A DNA stretch of 21,385 nucleotides from a bacterium (GTDB lineage: Bacteria > UBA9089 > UBA9088), in NCBI GenBank assembly GCA_003498085.1, contig DNCM01000109.1, forward strand, positions 1 through 21,385. The letters run 5' to 3'. The position numbers were made by a program, and so were the translations under genes. Positions 14,163 to 21,101 of the stretch are shown in pieces; the stretch's first letter is position 1; every line of letters begins with the position of its first letter. The notes under the pieces were generated by a model. It saw nothing but the letters and a program-made list of their open reading frames with translations. It was not told where the DNA came from and made no database searches.

Positions 14163-14637
14163 ATACTTTGAAGTTGAAGAATCGGGATACTTCATTTGTA
14201 AAAAGATAACGAGAGGTTCTTCAAGAATAACAAAGGATATATGCAAAGCACATTGTCCTGTTTTTGAAAAAAAGTGTAGTCACCTTGCATTTTCATTAAG
14301 GAAGGATGAAGTTTTTTCTGCAATTGGTCTTGGCGGAAGAAGGTATGAGATAAACATAGAGAGGGCTGTCTGTGATAAGCTGAAAGAAGCCATATTCGAT
14401 ATAAAAAAGTGCAATACCTGCGAGCTTTTTGAAGAAAAAGGAGAAATTTCAATAAAAGAGGAACCTGATATAATCAGACAAGGATTAAAGGTCCTTATTG
14501 AACACCTTGGTGAAGAAAAAACAAGATTGTTTATTGAAAAAATGAAGAGTAGACCAAAAAAAGAAGAATCAAAAGAACCTTCATTAACAAAAAATGACTT
14601 GGATGAAGAAATAGAAAGATGGCTTTCTATAGAATAA
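14143..14637 (+). CDS. Cysteine-rich protein of unknown function
   Basis: 164 residues, not recognised. The first 95 residues carry eight cysteines: C6, C19, C34, C38 (CKAHC), C45, C77, C90 and C93 (CNTC), a pattern suited to zinc or an iron-sulfur cluster. The C-terminal 60 residues are charged and helical (IEHLGEEKTRLFIEKM) and end in an acidic segment. The ATG lies 20 nt inside the end of glyQ, so translation is coupled to the synthetase. It sits where glyS usually is but shows no resemblance to the HD-like and anticodon-binding parts of GlyS and is far too short. Nothing in the sequence says what it does. Confidence 0.65.
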   Translation: MEEKTCEYFEVEESGYFICKKITRGSSRITKDICKAHCPVFEKKCSHLAFSLRKDEVFSAIGLGGRRYEINIERAVCDKLKEAIFDIKKCNTCELFEEKGEISIKEEPDIIRQGLKVLIEHLGEEKTRLFIEKMKSRPKKEESKEPSLTKNDLDEEIERWLSIE

Positions 14638-14884
14638 GTTATTTATTTGGCGAATAAAAGGATCTTTGAATCGTATTTACAGAGATAAATGTTGAAAGGC
14701 CAAAGATATATAAAAAGCCTGGAATAAAAGATAGGCTAATTAAACAAAAACATATAGTGATAGGGTAAATATAGTGCAAAAAATTTTTAAACCCCTGTAA
14801 TATCAAGGCTTTAGCGAAAATAATGTGGAACGAGGGCTAATCTTTTGTTTTCTACCGAGAATTACCGCAAAATTTAAACTTTGA
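14638..14884 (+). other. Gap with no clear gene, possible decayed sequence
   Basis: About 250 nt, A-rich, with stops in all frames and no promoter or terminator I can defend until the rpmH promoter. Short inverted repeats are visible: AGCCT (14716-14720) with AGGCT (14733-14737), and AGGC (14697-14700), which could pair instead with GCCT (14717-14720). From 14776 to 14888 one plus frame reads like protein broken by stops (NIKALAKIMWNEG, stop, SFVFYRELPQ), which may be a worn gene or repeat. No DnaA boxes (TTATCCACA) are seen although rpmH often lies beside oriC. Confidence 0.3.
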
Positions 14885-14914
14885 TTGACAGCAAAATAAA
14901 AGAGTCTTTATAAT
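14885..14914 (+). promoter_or_regulatory. Promoter of the rpmH operon (leaderless type)
   Basis: Consensus TTGACA (14885-14890), 18-nt spacer, consensus TATAAT (14909-14914). The expected start is about 14921-14922, which is the A of the rpmH ATG. This is the strongest promoter in the window and the clearest leaderless case. Confidence 0.7.
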
Positions 14915-14921
14915 TTCTTTT

Positions 14922-15059
14922 ATGAAAAGGACATATCAACCACATAATATAAGAAGGGCAAGGACTCATGGGTTTAGAAAGAGGATGCGGACAAAGAATG
15001 GAAGGGCAATTATTACAAGAAGAAGGGCAAAAGGAAGGAAAAGGCTTACCCCTATCTAG
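14922..15059 (+). CDS. rpmH: 50S ribosomal protein L34
   Basis: A 45-residue, very basic protein of the large subunit. MKRTYQPHNIRRARTHGFR, RMRTKNGRAI and RRAKGRKRL match L34 along its full length. It is first in the operon with rnpA, yidD, tatD and gatB. The ATG at 14922 coincides with the predicted transcription start, so the message should begin with AUG. The rnpA frame starts inside it in another frame. Confidence 0.97.
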   Translation: MKRTYQPHNIRRARTHGFRKRMRTKNGRAIITRRRAKGRKRLTPI

Positions 15060-15357
15060 TGTTAGGCTTAAGAAAAAGGAATTTGAAAATATCATAAAAA
15101 ATGGAAGAAAAAAATTTTCAGATAGCCTTATTGTTTATTTTCTAAAGGGAGAAAGAGATGGATTTGGTATATCGATTTCAAAGAAGATAGGAAAATCCGT
15201 TGTAAGGAATAAGATAAAAAGAAGGCTTAGGGAGATATATAGGACGAATAAAGAGATAATTCCAAAGAATATGCAGATCGTTGTTGTTGTTAAAAACAGT
15301 GCAATTTCTCTAGAATATAAAAAATTAGAGGATTTATTTCTTTCATTGGTAAAATGA
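14968..15357 (+). CDS. rnpA: Ribonuclease P protein component, starting inside rpmH
   Basis: Protein subunit of RNase P, which helps the RNA subunit cut 5' leaders from tRNA precursors. Conserved parts: LPLSSVRLKKKEFENIIKNG at the usual N-terminal position, GISISKKIGKSVVRNKIKRR with the RNR-type signature, and QIVVVVKNSA. The usual N-terminus corresponds to codon 27 (15046), but no ATG, GTG or TTG occurs between the rpmH stop region and that point. The nearest in-frame starts are ATG 14998 and ATG 14968, both inside rpmH. I choose 14968 because GAAGGG (14953-14958) lies 9 nt upstream, giving 129 residues with a 26-residue basic/polar extension; 14998 would give 119. The end overlaps yidD by 4 nt (ATGA). 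Confidence 0.9.
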   Translation: MGLERGCGQRMEGQLLQEEGQKEGKGLPLSSVRLKKKEFENIIKNGRKKFSDSLIVYFLKGERDGFGISISKKIGKSVVRNKIKRRLREIYRTNKEIIPKNMQIVVVVKNSAISLEYKKLEDLFLSLVK

Positions 15358-15554
15358 AGCTTTTCCTTTTAGCCATTAGATTTTATCAGAAAACAATCTC
15401 TCCATTTTTGGGAAGAAACTGTAGGTTTTATCCAAGCTGCTCAGAATATGCATACACTGCAATAAAAAAGTATGGGGCGAAAGGCATTCTATTGGCAGTA
15501 AAAAGACTTCTTTCCTGCCATCCATTCAGTCCTGGTGGAATAGACAAATGCTAG
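15354..15554 (+). CDS. yidD: Membrane protein insertion efficiency factor YidD
   Basis: A 66-residue protein of the YidD family, membrane-associated through an amphipathic N-terminus and thought to assist YidC-dependent insertion. Seen: FYQKTISPFLGRNCRFYPSC, SEYAYTAIKKYG and LLSCHPFSPGG, with the three conserved cysteines. It ends almost at once after the PGG motif, slightly shorter than most. ATGA overlap with rnpA and 7-nt overlap with tatD. The gene order rpmH-rnpA-yidD is standard, but yidC, which normally follows, is missing. Confidence 0.94.
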   Translation: MKLFLLAIRFYQKTISPFLGRNCRFYPSCSEYAYTAIKKYGAKGILLAVKRLLSCHPFSPGGIDKC

Positions 15555-16291
15555 TAGACACCCACTGCCATCTTGATAGTAGCGTATACAATAAAGAGAG
15601 GGATGCCTTGATCAAAAGTTTTTCTGGGATAATAATAAACTGCGGGACAAAGCTTGAAACATCTAGAACATCGATAGATCTTGCAAAAAAATACGAAAAC
15701 ATCTTTGCAACCTGCGGTCTCCACCCACACTATGCAAGTAAAATAGAAACAAATTTCTATGATGAGCTTGAGGAGCTCTTGGATGATGAAAAGGTTGTTG
15801 CAGTTGGTGAGTGCGGTCTTGATTTCTATAGGAATCTTTCTCCAAGAGAAACTCAAGAGGATTCATTCAGAAGACTCATTAAGGTTGCAAATAAAAAAGG
15901 CTTACCCCTCATCATTCATTCAAGAGATGCAATGGATGAAACATTGAAAATAGTAGAAGAGGAAAATCTAAAAAAAGGGGTATTTCATTCATTTTCTGGA
16001 ACCATTAGAGATATCAAAAAAATCATTGAGCTTGGCTTTTACATCTCAATAACCGGTGTTGTAACATTCGAAAATTCAAGGCTTTCTGATATCATTTCTT
16101 ATATTCCAAAAGATAGGATAATGTTCGAAACGGATTCTCCATATCTTGCACCAGAACCGTATAGGGGAAAGAGGAATATTCCACAATATGTTGAATATGT
16201 TGTCTTAAAATATGCAGATATCTGTAAAATTACAAAAGATGAGGCAGAAGAGATAAACTACAAAAATGCAAAAGAATTTTTCGGAATATGA
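15548..16291 (+). CDS. tatD: TatD-family metal-dependent DNase
   Basis: A 247-residue TIM-barrel hydrolase of the TatD family, which degrades DNA with divalent metal; despite the name it is not needed for Tat transport. Metal ligands seen: DTHCHLD (H6, H8), GECGLDFYR (Glu), LIIHSRDA (His), GVFHSFSG (His) and FETDSPYLAP (Asp). Length is near the usual 250-265. Overlaps yidD by 7 nt and gatB by 26 nt. Confidence 0.94.
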   Translation: MLVDTHCHLDSSVYNKERDALIKSFSGIIINCGTKLETSRTSIDLAKKYENIFATCGLHPHYASKIETNFYDELEELLDDEKVVAVGECGLDFYRNLSPRETQEDSFRRLIKVANKKGLPLIIHSRDAMDETLKIVEEENLKKGVFHSFSGTIRDIKKIIELGFYISITGVVTFENSRLSDIISYIPKDRIMFETDSPYLAPEPYRGKRNIPQYVEYVVLKYADICKITKDEAEEINYKNAKEFFGI

Positions 16292-17681
16292 AGGGGTTAT
16301 AGGTCTTGAGGTCCATTGTCAACTTAAGACAAAGACAAAGCTGTTTTGCTCTTGCTCAACTCAATTTGGTGCTCATCCAAATACAAATGTCTGCCCAGTC
16401 TGCCTTGGACTTCCAGGATGCTTACCCGTTCTAAACAAGAGGGCAGTAGAGCTTGCAGTTATTACATCTATTGTTTTAAACTGTAAGATAAATGAGACAT
16501 CGATCTTTGCAAGGAAAAACTATTTCTATCCAGATCTTCCGAAGGCCTATCAAATATCCCAGTATGACCAACCCTTGGCAGTCGATGGCAGTATCGATGT
16601 CCTTGGTGAAAAGATTGGTGTAGTACGCATCAACCTTGAAGAAGATGCTGGAAAACTTGTCCATAAAGAAGGCTATTCCTTGGTTGATTTTAACAGATGT
16701 GGTGTCCCACTCGTTGAGATCGTATCGAAACCAGATATAAAAAGTCCAGATTGTGCCTATCAATATTTAATTAGTCTCAAAGAGGTGCTTCAATATGCAG
16801 GGATATCGGATTGCAATATGGAAGAGGGGTCTTTAAGGGTAGACGCAAATGTCTCTGTCAGAAGAATTGGGGAGGAAATGGGTGTAAAGGTTGAGGTAAA
16901 AAATATGAATTCATTCAAATGGGTAGAAAGGGCATTGGGGTATGAGATAGAGAGGCAAATAAATATCCTAAAAGAAGGTGGTAAGATCACTCAAGAAACA
17001 AGGCTTTGGGATGAGAAAAAACAAAAGACATTTTCCATGAGAGGGAAGGAGGAGGCTCATGACTATAGGTATTTCCCAGAGCCAGACCTACTACCATTGG
17101 TGATAGACAAAGCCCGGACTGAAGAATTAGAAAACGAAATCCCAGAGCTTCCATCTCATAAGAGAAAAAGGTTTGTAGAAGAATACGGCATCCCAGAATA
17201 TGACGCAGGTGTTCTTACATCATCGAAGGAATTGGCAAGATTTTTTGAGGAAGTCTTAAAGGATTATAAAAATCCAAAAGCAGTAAGCAATTGGATAATG
17301 ACAGAGGTCCTCTCCATTATCTCTCCTGAGAAAATAAATGAATGTAAGATAAAACCAAATCTTTTAGCAAAGATGCTTGTAATGATAGAAAAAGGAGAGA
17401 TATCCGGAAAGATAGGAAAGGATGTGATCATTGAGATAGAAAAGACTGGAAAAGACCCAGAGGAAATCGTCAAAGAAAAAGGTCTCATTCAGATAAAAGA
17501 TGAAGAAAGTCTTATTTTGGCAGTCGATGAGGTTATCAGAGAAAACCAAAAGGCAGTAGAAGAATACAGGTCTGGAAAGGAAAAGGCGCTAGGATTCTTA
17601 ATAGGAGCTTTAATGAGAAAGACAAAAGGAAGGGCAAATCCAGAGCTGGCAAATAGGATTTTTAAAACAAGGCTTGCATAA
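16266..17681 (+). CDS. gatB: Asp-tRNA(Asn)/Glu-tRNA(Gln) amidotransferase subunit B
   Basis: Subunit B of GatCAB, which turns Glu-tRNA(Gln), and often Asp-tRNA(Asn), into the correct amide form; it carries the kinase site and binds the tRNA. Seen: GVIGLEVHCQLKTKTKLFC, zinc-binding CSCST and CPVCLGLPG, KNYFYPDLPKAYQISQYD, NLEEDAGKLVH, DFNRCGVPLVEIVS, VDANVSVR and VKNMNSF, then a helical plus Yqey-like C-terminal half. 471 residues, normal. gatA and gatC are not here; they must lie elsewhere. Last gene of the rpmH operon; it converges on the radical SAM gene with a 14-nt gap. Confidence 0.96.
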   Translation: MQKNFSEYEGVIGLEVHCQLKTKTKLFCSCSTQFGAHPNTNVCPVCLGLPGCLPVLNKRAVELAVITSIVLNCKINETSIFARKNYFYPDLPKAYQISQYDQPLAVDGSIDVLGEKIGVVRINLEEDAGKLVHKEGYSLVDFNRCGVPLVEIVSKPDIKSPDCAYQYLISLKEVLQYAGISDCNMEEGSLRVDANVSVRRIGEEMGVKVEVKNMNSFKWVERALGYEIERQINILKEGGKITQETRLWDEKKQKTFSMRGKEEAHDYRYFPEPDLLPLVIDKARTEELENEIPELPSHKRKRFVEEYGIPEYDAGVLTSSKELARFFEEVLKDYKNPKAVSNWIMTEVLSIISPEKINECKIKPNLLAKMLVMIEKGEISGKIGKDVIIEIEKTGKDPEEIVKEKGLIQIKDEESLILAVDEVIRENQKAVEEYRSGKEKALGFLIGALMRKTKGRANPELANRIFKTRLA

Positions 17682-17695
17682 CAAATTACAAGCAG

Positions 17696-18886
17696 TTATT
17701 TTAGCATGTATGTAAACTCAAGTTTTTTGCTCCATCTTTTGTAGTCATTAAGTTTGAAATCTTTCTTTGAATCTGGATTTTTAGCCATAGCTAAATCTTC
17801 AATTCCACAGATTGCTTCTTTACAATTTAGACATGCTCCATCACAGCTACTTGCTGGTCTAAACTTCTTTCCATCCCTGATGTAGATAGGTATATCGATA
17901 CCTTCGCAGTTTTTCGTATTAGCAAACTCTTTATTCAGTCCAATTGCCTTCCCATCTAAAAGTTCGTACTCCATACAAAGGGCAAAGCTCAATCCAAGGC
18001 TATCGCAGGTCTCTCTTAGGAATGAGAATAATTTTTTCCTGTAGTCTATTTTGGCATTGTAGTAAGCATCTATCGGTTCTGTGTAAAGTCTTTTATAATC
18101 ATATACAACGGAGGTACCAAATATAGAGAAACGGTCTATAATATGGCTATATATCGACTTGGGAATATCCAAAGAGCTTGCAACAATATGCTTTGCCCCA
18201 GAATCTTTTGCCCTTTTGATCAAATCTAATAAATCCATTTTTTTATCAGTAAGGTAGGGAAAGATTGGATCTATCCTACAAACAGCAAATATCCCTTTAC
18301 TTGCAAGTCTTTCAAGGTTCTCGAATAGATCTTTAGTAGAAGCACCACCAGGGACAAAGAGCTTTCTTAAATCATCATTTTGAGTTAGAATAGATACCTG
18401 TCCAAATGAATGAATTTGAGTCTTTATGAGTTCTATTGCTCTATCTGGGATTATTTGTTTTGTAACAAACTCTATCGGGATATTCCTTTCGATGAACACC
18501 TCAATTATCTTCTCGCTAAGGTTATACTTCGAATTTATATCCTGGAATGGATCGGTTACTGGCGAAAGATAGCCACATGAAGCAACATTAATAGAATCAA
18601 GTTGCTCTGCTACTATCTTGTCAAAATCCCAACAGACAGAAACAACTTTTTCTTCAAAGAAGAGTTTAAAATAACTCCAGCTAAAACCTTTAACATAACA
18701 GAAGATACAATCAATACTACATCCATTGTATGGATTTATCAATAACCTCTCTCCAGTGCACTCCCTCTTTCCCTTCCACCAACCATGGAGCTCTTTTTTT
18801 GTATTGATTACTACATGAGGATAAGGTTCTTCTATTATTTCAAATTCTTTTAGTTTTCCACATATGTCAACCTTTGCTTTTTTCAT
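17696..18886 (-). CDS. Radical SAM protein of the SplB-like group (COG1533-type)
   Basis: 396 residues. The [4Fe-4S]/SAM motif is NGCSIDCIFCYVKG (C56, C60, C63; CX3CX2C) after LLINPYNG, as in spore photoproduct lyase-like proteins. A TIM-barrel core follows, with SPVTDPFQ, EFVTKQ and CRIDPIFPY. Near the C-terminus four more cysteines, CDGACLNCKEAIC (348, 352, 355, 360), could hold a second cluster. The true SPL photolesion signature is not evident and the substrate is unknown. It follows the epimerase-like gene by 22 nt on the same strand and is probably co-transcribed. Confidence 0.8.
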   Translation of the reverse strand: MKKAKVDICGKLKEFEIIEEPYPHVVINTKKELHGWWKGKRECTGERLLINPYNGCSIDCIFCYVKGFSWSYFKLFFEEKVVSVCWDFDKIVAEQLDSINVASCGYLSPVTDPFQDINSKYNLSEKIIEVFIERNIPIEFVTKQIIPDRAIELIKTQIHSFGQVSILTQNDDLRKLFVPGGASTKDLFENLERLASKGIFAVCRIDPIFPYLTDKKMDLLDLIKRAKDSGAKHIVASSLDIPKSIYSHIIDRFSIFGTSVVYDYKRLYTEPIDAYYNAKIDYRKKLFSFLRETCDSLGLSFALCMEYELLDGKAIGLNKEFANTKNCEGIDIPIYIRDGKKFRPASSCDGACLNCKEAICGIEDLAMAKNPDSKKDFKLNDYKRWSKKLEFTYMLK

Positions 18887-18908
18887 TTTTAAGCTATAAA
18901 TGTAGGAA

Positions 18909-19883
18909 TTACAGTTTATAGTTTTTTCTACACCAATCTATAGTCTTTGTAAGCCCTGTTTTAAGATCTACTTTTGCTTCAAAAGAAAGGACATCTTTTG
19001 CTTTTTTTGTGGATGGAACCCTCCTCATTGTATCCTCAAATCTCTCTCCATAGTAACTTTCATAACTGGTAAAGATAATCTCTGAATTTGAACCTGAGAT
19101 ATCTTTGATGAGTTTTGCAAGATCGTATATCGATGTTTCATGGTTTGAGCCGATATTATAGACATCGCCCTCTGCACCCTTTGTCTCGGCCGCTAATATA
19201 GTTCCAGATACTGTGTCATCGATATATGTAAAGCACCTTGTCTGCTTTCCATCTCCATGAACAGTAATTGGATCACCTGTCAAAGCCTGCTTTATAAACC
19301 TTGCAACGACAGTCCCATAACCCTTCTCATCTATCCTTGGTCCATAGGAGTTAAAGTATCTAATAATTACAACAGGAAGGCCCTTTTTGGAATATGCAAA
19401 TACGAGGTGTTCATCTATTGCCTTCGATGTAGAATATGACCACCTATCTATCTTTGTCGAACCTAAAACCCTTAAAGAATTGTCCTCGTCAAATGGGATA
19501 TCCACACACCTTCCATAAATCTCGGATGTTGATGCAAGTAAAACTTTCCTCCAGTATTTATAAGCTAGGCGAAGGACTATCTCTGTCCCAGAAACATTAG
19601 TAAAAATTGCCTTAAGCGGGTCATCCATTACATGCTTTACACCAACAGCAGCTGCAAGGTGATAGATCAAACGGCATTTTTCAATCAAAGGCTCGATGAT
19701 ACCTTCATCAAGGATGCTACCATTTATAAAATGGAAATTTGGTTTTTTTAAGGCATCTTCTAAATTGGAAATATTTCCCGTTGAAAGGTCATCAATAGCA
19801 CAGACACTATAGCCTTTCTCAAGAAGCCTATCTACTAGATTTGAACCAATATATCCTGCACCACCGGTAACTAAAACATCCAT
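18909..19883 (-). CDS. NAD-dependent sugar-nucleotide epimerase/dehydratase (extended SDR)
   Basis: 324 residues. NAD-binding TGGAGYIGS (6-14), IDDLS (30-34, an acidic residue consistent with NAD), HLAAAVGV, STSEIYG (118-124) and the catalytic YSTSK (150-154), then RYFNSYGPR and a C-terminal substrate domain. This group includes UDP-glucose 4-epimerases, UDP-glucuronate decarboxylases and GDP-sugar dehydratases; the sequence alone does not fix which, though STSEIYG and RYFNSYGPR recall the UXS/GalE branch. ATG 19883 is preferred to an in-frame TTG at 19895 because GGAG lies 8 nt upstream. The start is 1 nt after the pfkA stop (TAAGATG), implying coupled translation. Confidence 0.85.
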   Translation of the reverse strand: MDVLVTGGAGYIGSNLVDRLLEKGYSVCAIDDLSTGNISNLEDALKKPNFHFINGSILDEGIIEPLIEKCRLIYHLAAAVGVKHVMDDPLKAIFTNVSGTEIVLRLAYKYWRKVLLASTSEIYGRCVDIPFDEDNSLRVLGSTKIDRWSYSTSKAIDEHLVFAYSKKGLPVVIIRYFNSYGPRIDEKGYGTVVARFIKQALTGDPITVHGDGKQTRCFTYIDDTVSGTILAAETKGAEGDVYNIGSNHETSIYDLAKLIKDISGSNSEIIFTSYESYYGERFEDTMRRVPSTKKAKDVLSFEAKVDLKTGLTKTIDWCRKNYKL

Positions 19884-19884
19884 C

Positions 19885-20964
19885 TTAATCTCCAAAAGAA
19901 ATTCCCATCTGCCTTGCTGTTACAATGATATCTGAATTTAGAGGGACAGTCTTTAGTTTTCCAACCGCATCTTCCAATGAAATTGCCTCTATGTCTGGTG
20001 GAATCAAGGCAACCATCTTCCCAAATTCACCATTTTGTATTAACCTAACAGCCGATGCACCAAACCTCGTTGCAAGAAGCCTGTCAAATGTTGTTGGAGT
20101 CCCTCCCCTCTGTAAATGCCCTAAGACCAAGTATCTTGTTTCCCTCTTTGTCCTTCTCCTTACCTCATCAGCAACCCATTTTGCAATTCCACCAAGGAGC
20201 GGATGTTCCTTTCCTATATCTTTACGCTCTTTTATGAAAAGTTCACCACCTTTTGGCTTTGCACCCTCTGCAGCTACGATGATACAAAAATCCTTCTTTT
20301 TCCTATACCTTTCCCGAACCTTATCACAAACCCTTTCTATATCGAATGGAATCTCTGGAATCAAAATAACATCTGCACCACCAGAAATCCCAGAATTTAG
20401 AGCAATCCATCCACAATACCTCCCCATAACCTCAACGACCATTGTCCTCTGATGGCTCTCTGCTGTTGTATGCAACCTATCCAAAGCATCTGTGACCACT
20501 GACACTGCTGTATCAAATCCAAATGTTATAACTGTTCCAGATATGTCATTATCTATTGTCTTCGGAACACCAACAATTGGAATCCCTTTTTCATAGAATG
20601 CTTTTGCAATACTCAATGTTCCGTCCCCTCCAATCATAACTAAGGCATCAAGTTTAAGCTTCTTAAACCCTTCAACTACTTTATCAGATACATCTTTTAT
20701 CACTATTTTCCTCCCCTCTTTTACCTCCATCCTGAAAGGATTTCCCTTATTCGTTGTCCCAAGTATTGTCCCTCCAATGTTTAGAATTCCAGCTATATCT
20801 TTGTTTGTAAGATGCCTTATTTTTCTCGTATCAAGAAGGCCTTCAAGCCCCCTTTCAATACCGATAACCTCCCATCCAAGGTTCAATGATGCCTTGACAA
20901 CTGCCCTAATAACAGCATTAAGTCCTGGGCAATCACCCCCACCAGTAGATACCCCAATCCTCAT
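19885..20964 (-). CDS. pfkA: 6-phosphofructokinase
   Basis: Glycolytic enzyme phosphorylating fructose 6-phosphate at C1. 359 residues. Motifs: TGGGDCPGLNAVIR (7-20, phosphate loop), MIGGDGTL (110-117), PKTIDND (134-140; catalytic Asp), MGRYCGWIAL (180-189), PEIPF (203-207) and VLGHLQRGG (sugar binding). The residue matching E. coli Gly104 is Gly115, typical of ATP users, while that matching Gly124 is Lys135, typical of PPi users and of the mixed-type group; phosphoryl donor therefore uncertain. No Shine-Dalgarno precedes the ATG; a small open frame ends one base before it. Confidence 0.94.
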   Translation of the reverse strand: MRIGVSTGGGDCPGLNAVIRAVVKASLNLGWEVIGIERGLEGLLDTRKIRHLTNKDIAGILNIGGTILGTTNKGNPFRMEVKEGRKIVIKDVSDKVVEGFKKLKLDALVMIGGDGTLSIAKAFYEKGIPIVGVPKTIDNDISGTVITFGFDTAVSVVTDALDRLHTTAESHQRTMVVEVMGRYCGWIALNSGISGGADVILIPEIPFDIERVCDKVRERYRKKKDFCIIVAAEGAKPKGGELFIKERKDIGKEHPLLGGIAKWVADEVRRRTKRETRYLVLGHLQRGGTPTTFDRLLATRFGASAVRLIQNGEFGKMVALIPPDIEAISLEDAVGKLKTVPLNSDIIVTARQMGISFGD

Positions 20965-20965
20965 T

Positions 20966-21082
20966 TTAGATATCGTTAATTTTAATCTTTTTTAAAAGCT
21001 CTACCCTCTCTTCAGGAATCGATGCATTTACAAACACACCACTGCACAACTCAAATCCTGCGACTTTATTTATTCTTAACAA
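20966..21082 (-). CDS. Possible 38-codon ORF coupled to pfkA
   Basis: From a TTG at 21082 a frame stays open to TAA at 20968-20966, one base before the pfkA ATG. It includes VAGFELCSGVFVNASIPEER followed by a basic helix-like tail ending KIKINDI. The frame is open back to a TGA at 21100-21098, so the start is uncertain. The TAA-A-ATG junction mirrors the pfkA/SDR junction (TAA-G-ATG), and pfkA has no visible ribosome-binding site. It could be a small protein, a leader peptide, a worn gene end, or chance. Confidence 0.3.
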   Translation of the reverse strand: MLRINKVAGFELCSGVFVNASIPEERVELLKKIKINDI

Positions 21083-21101
21083 TACAAGAATATTTTGTCA
21101 A
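21073..21101 (-). promoter_or_regulatory. Probable promoter of the pfkA group
   Basis: Minus strand: TTGACA (21101-21096) overlapping the stop of the upstream gene, 17-nt spacer, TAAGAA (21078-21073), a poor -10. Transcription would begin near 21066. Confidence 0.35.

Noticed and set aside
14638..14921. Replication origin next to rpmH
   Set aside because: rpmH often neighbours dnaA/oriC, but there is no dnaA and no TTATCCACA-type boxes in the gap.
19925..20452. Long plus-strand frame opposite pfkA
   Set aside because: Shadow of a strongly conserved gene; serine/proline-rich composition typical of antisense frames.
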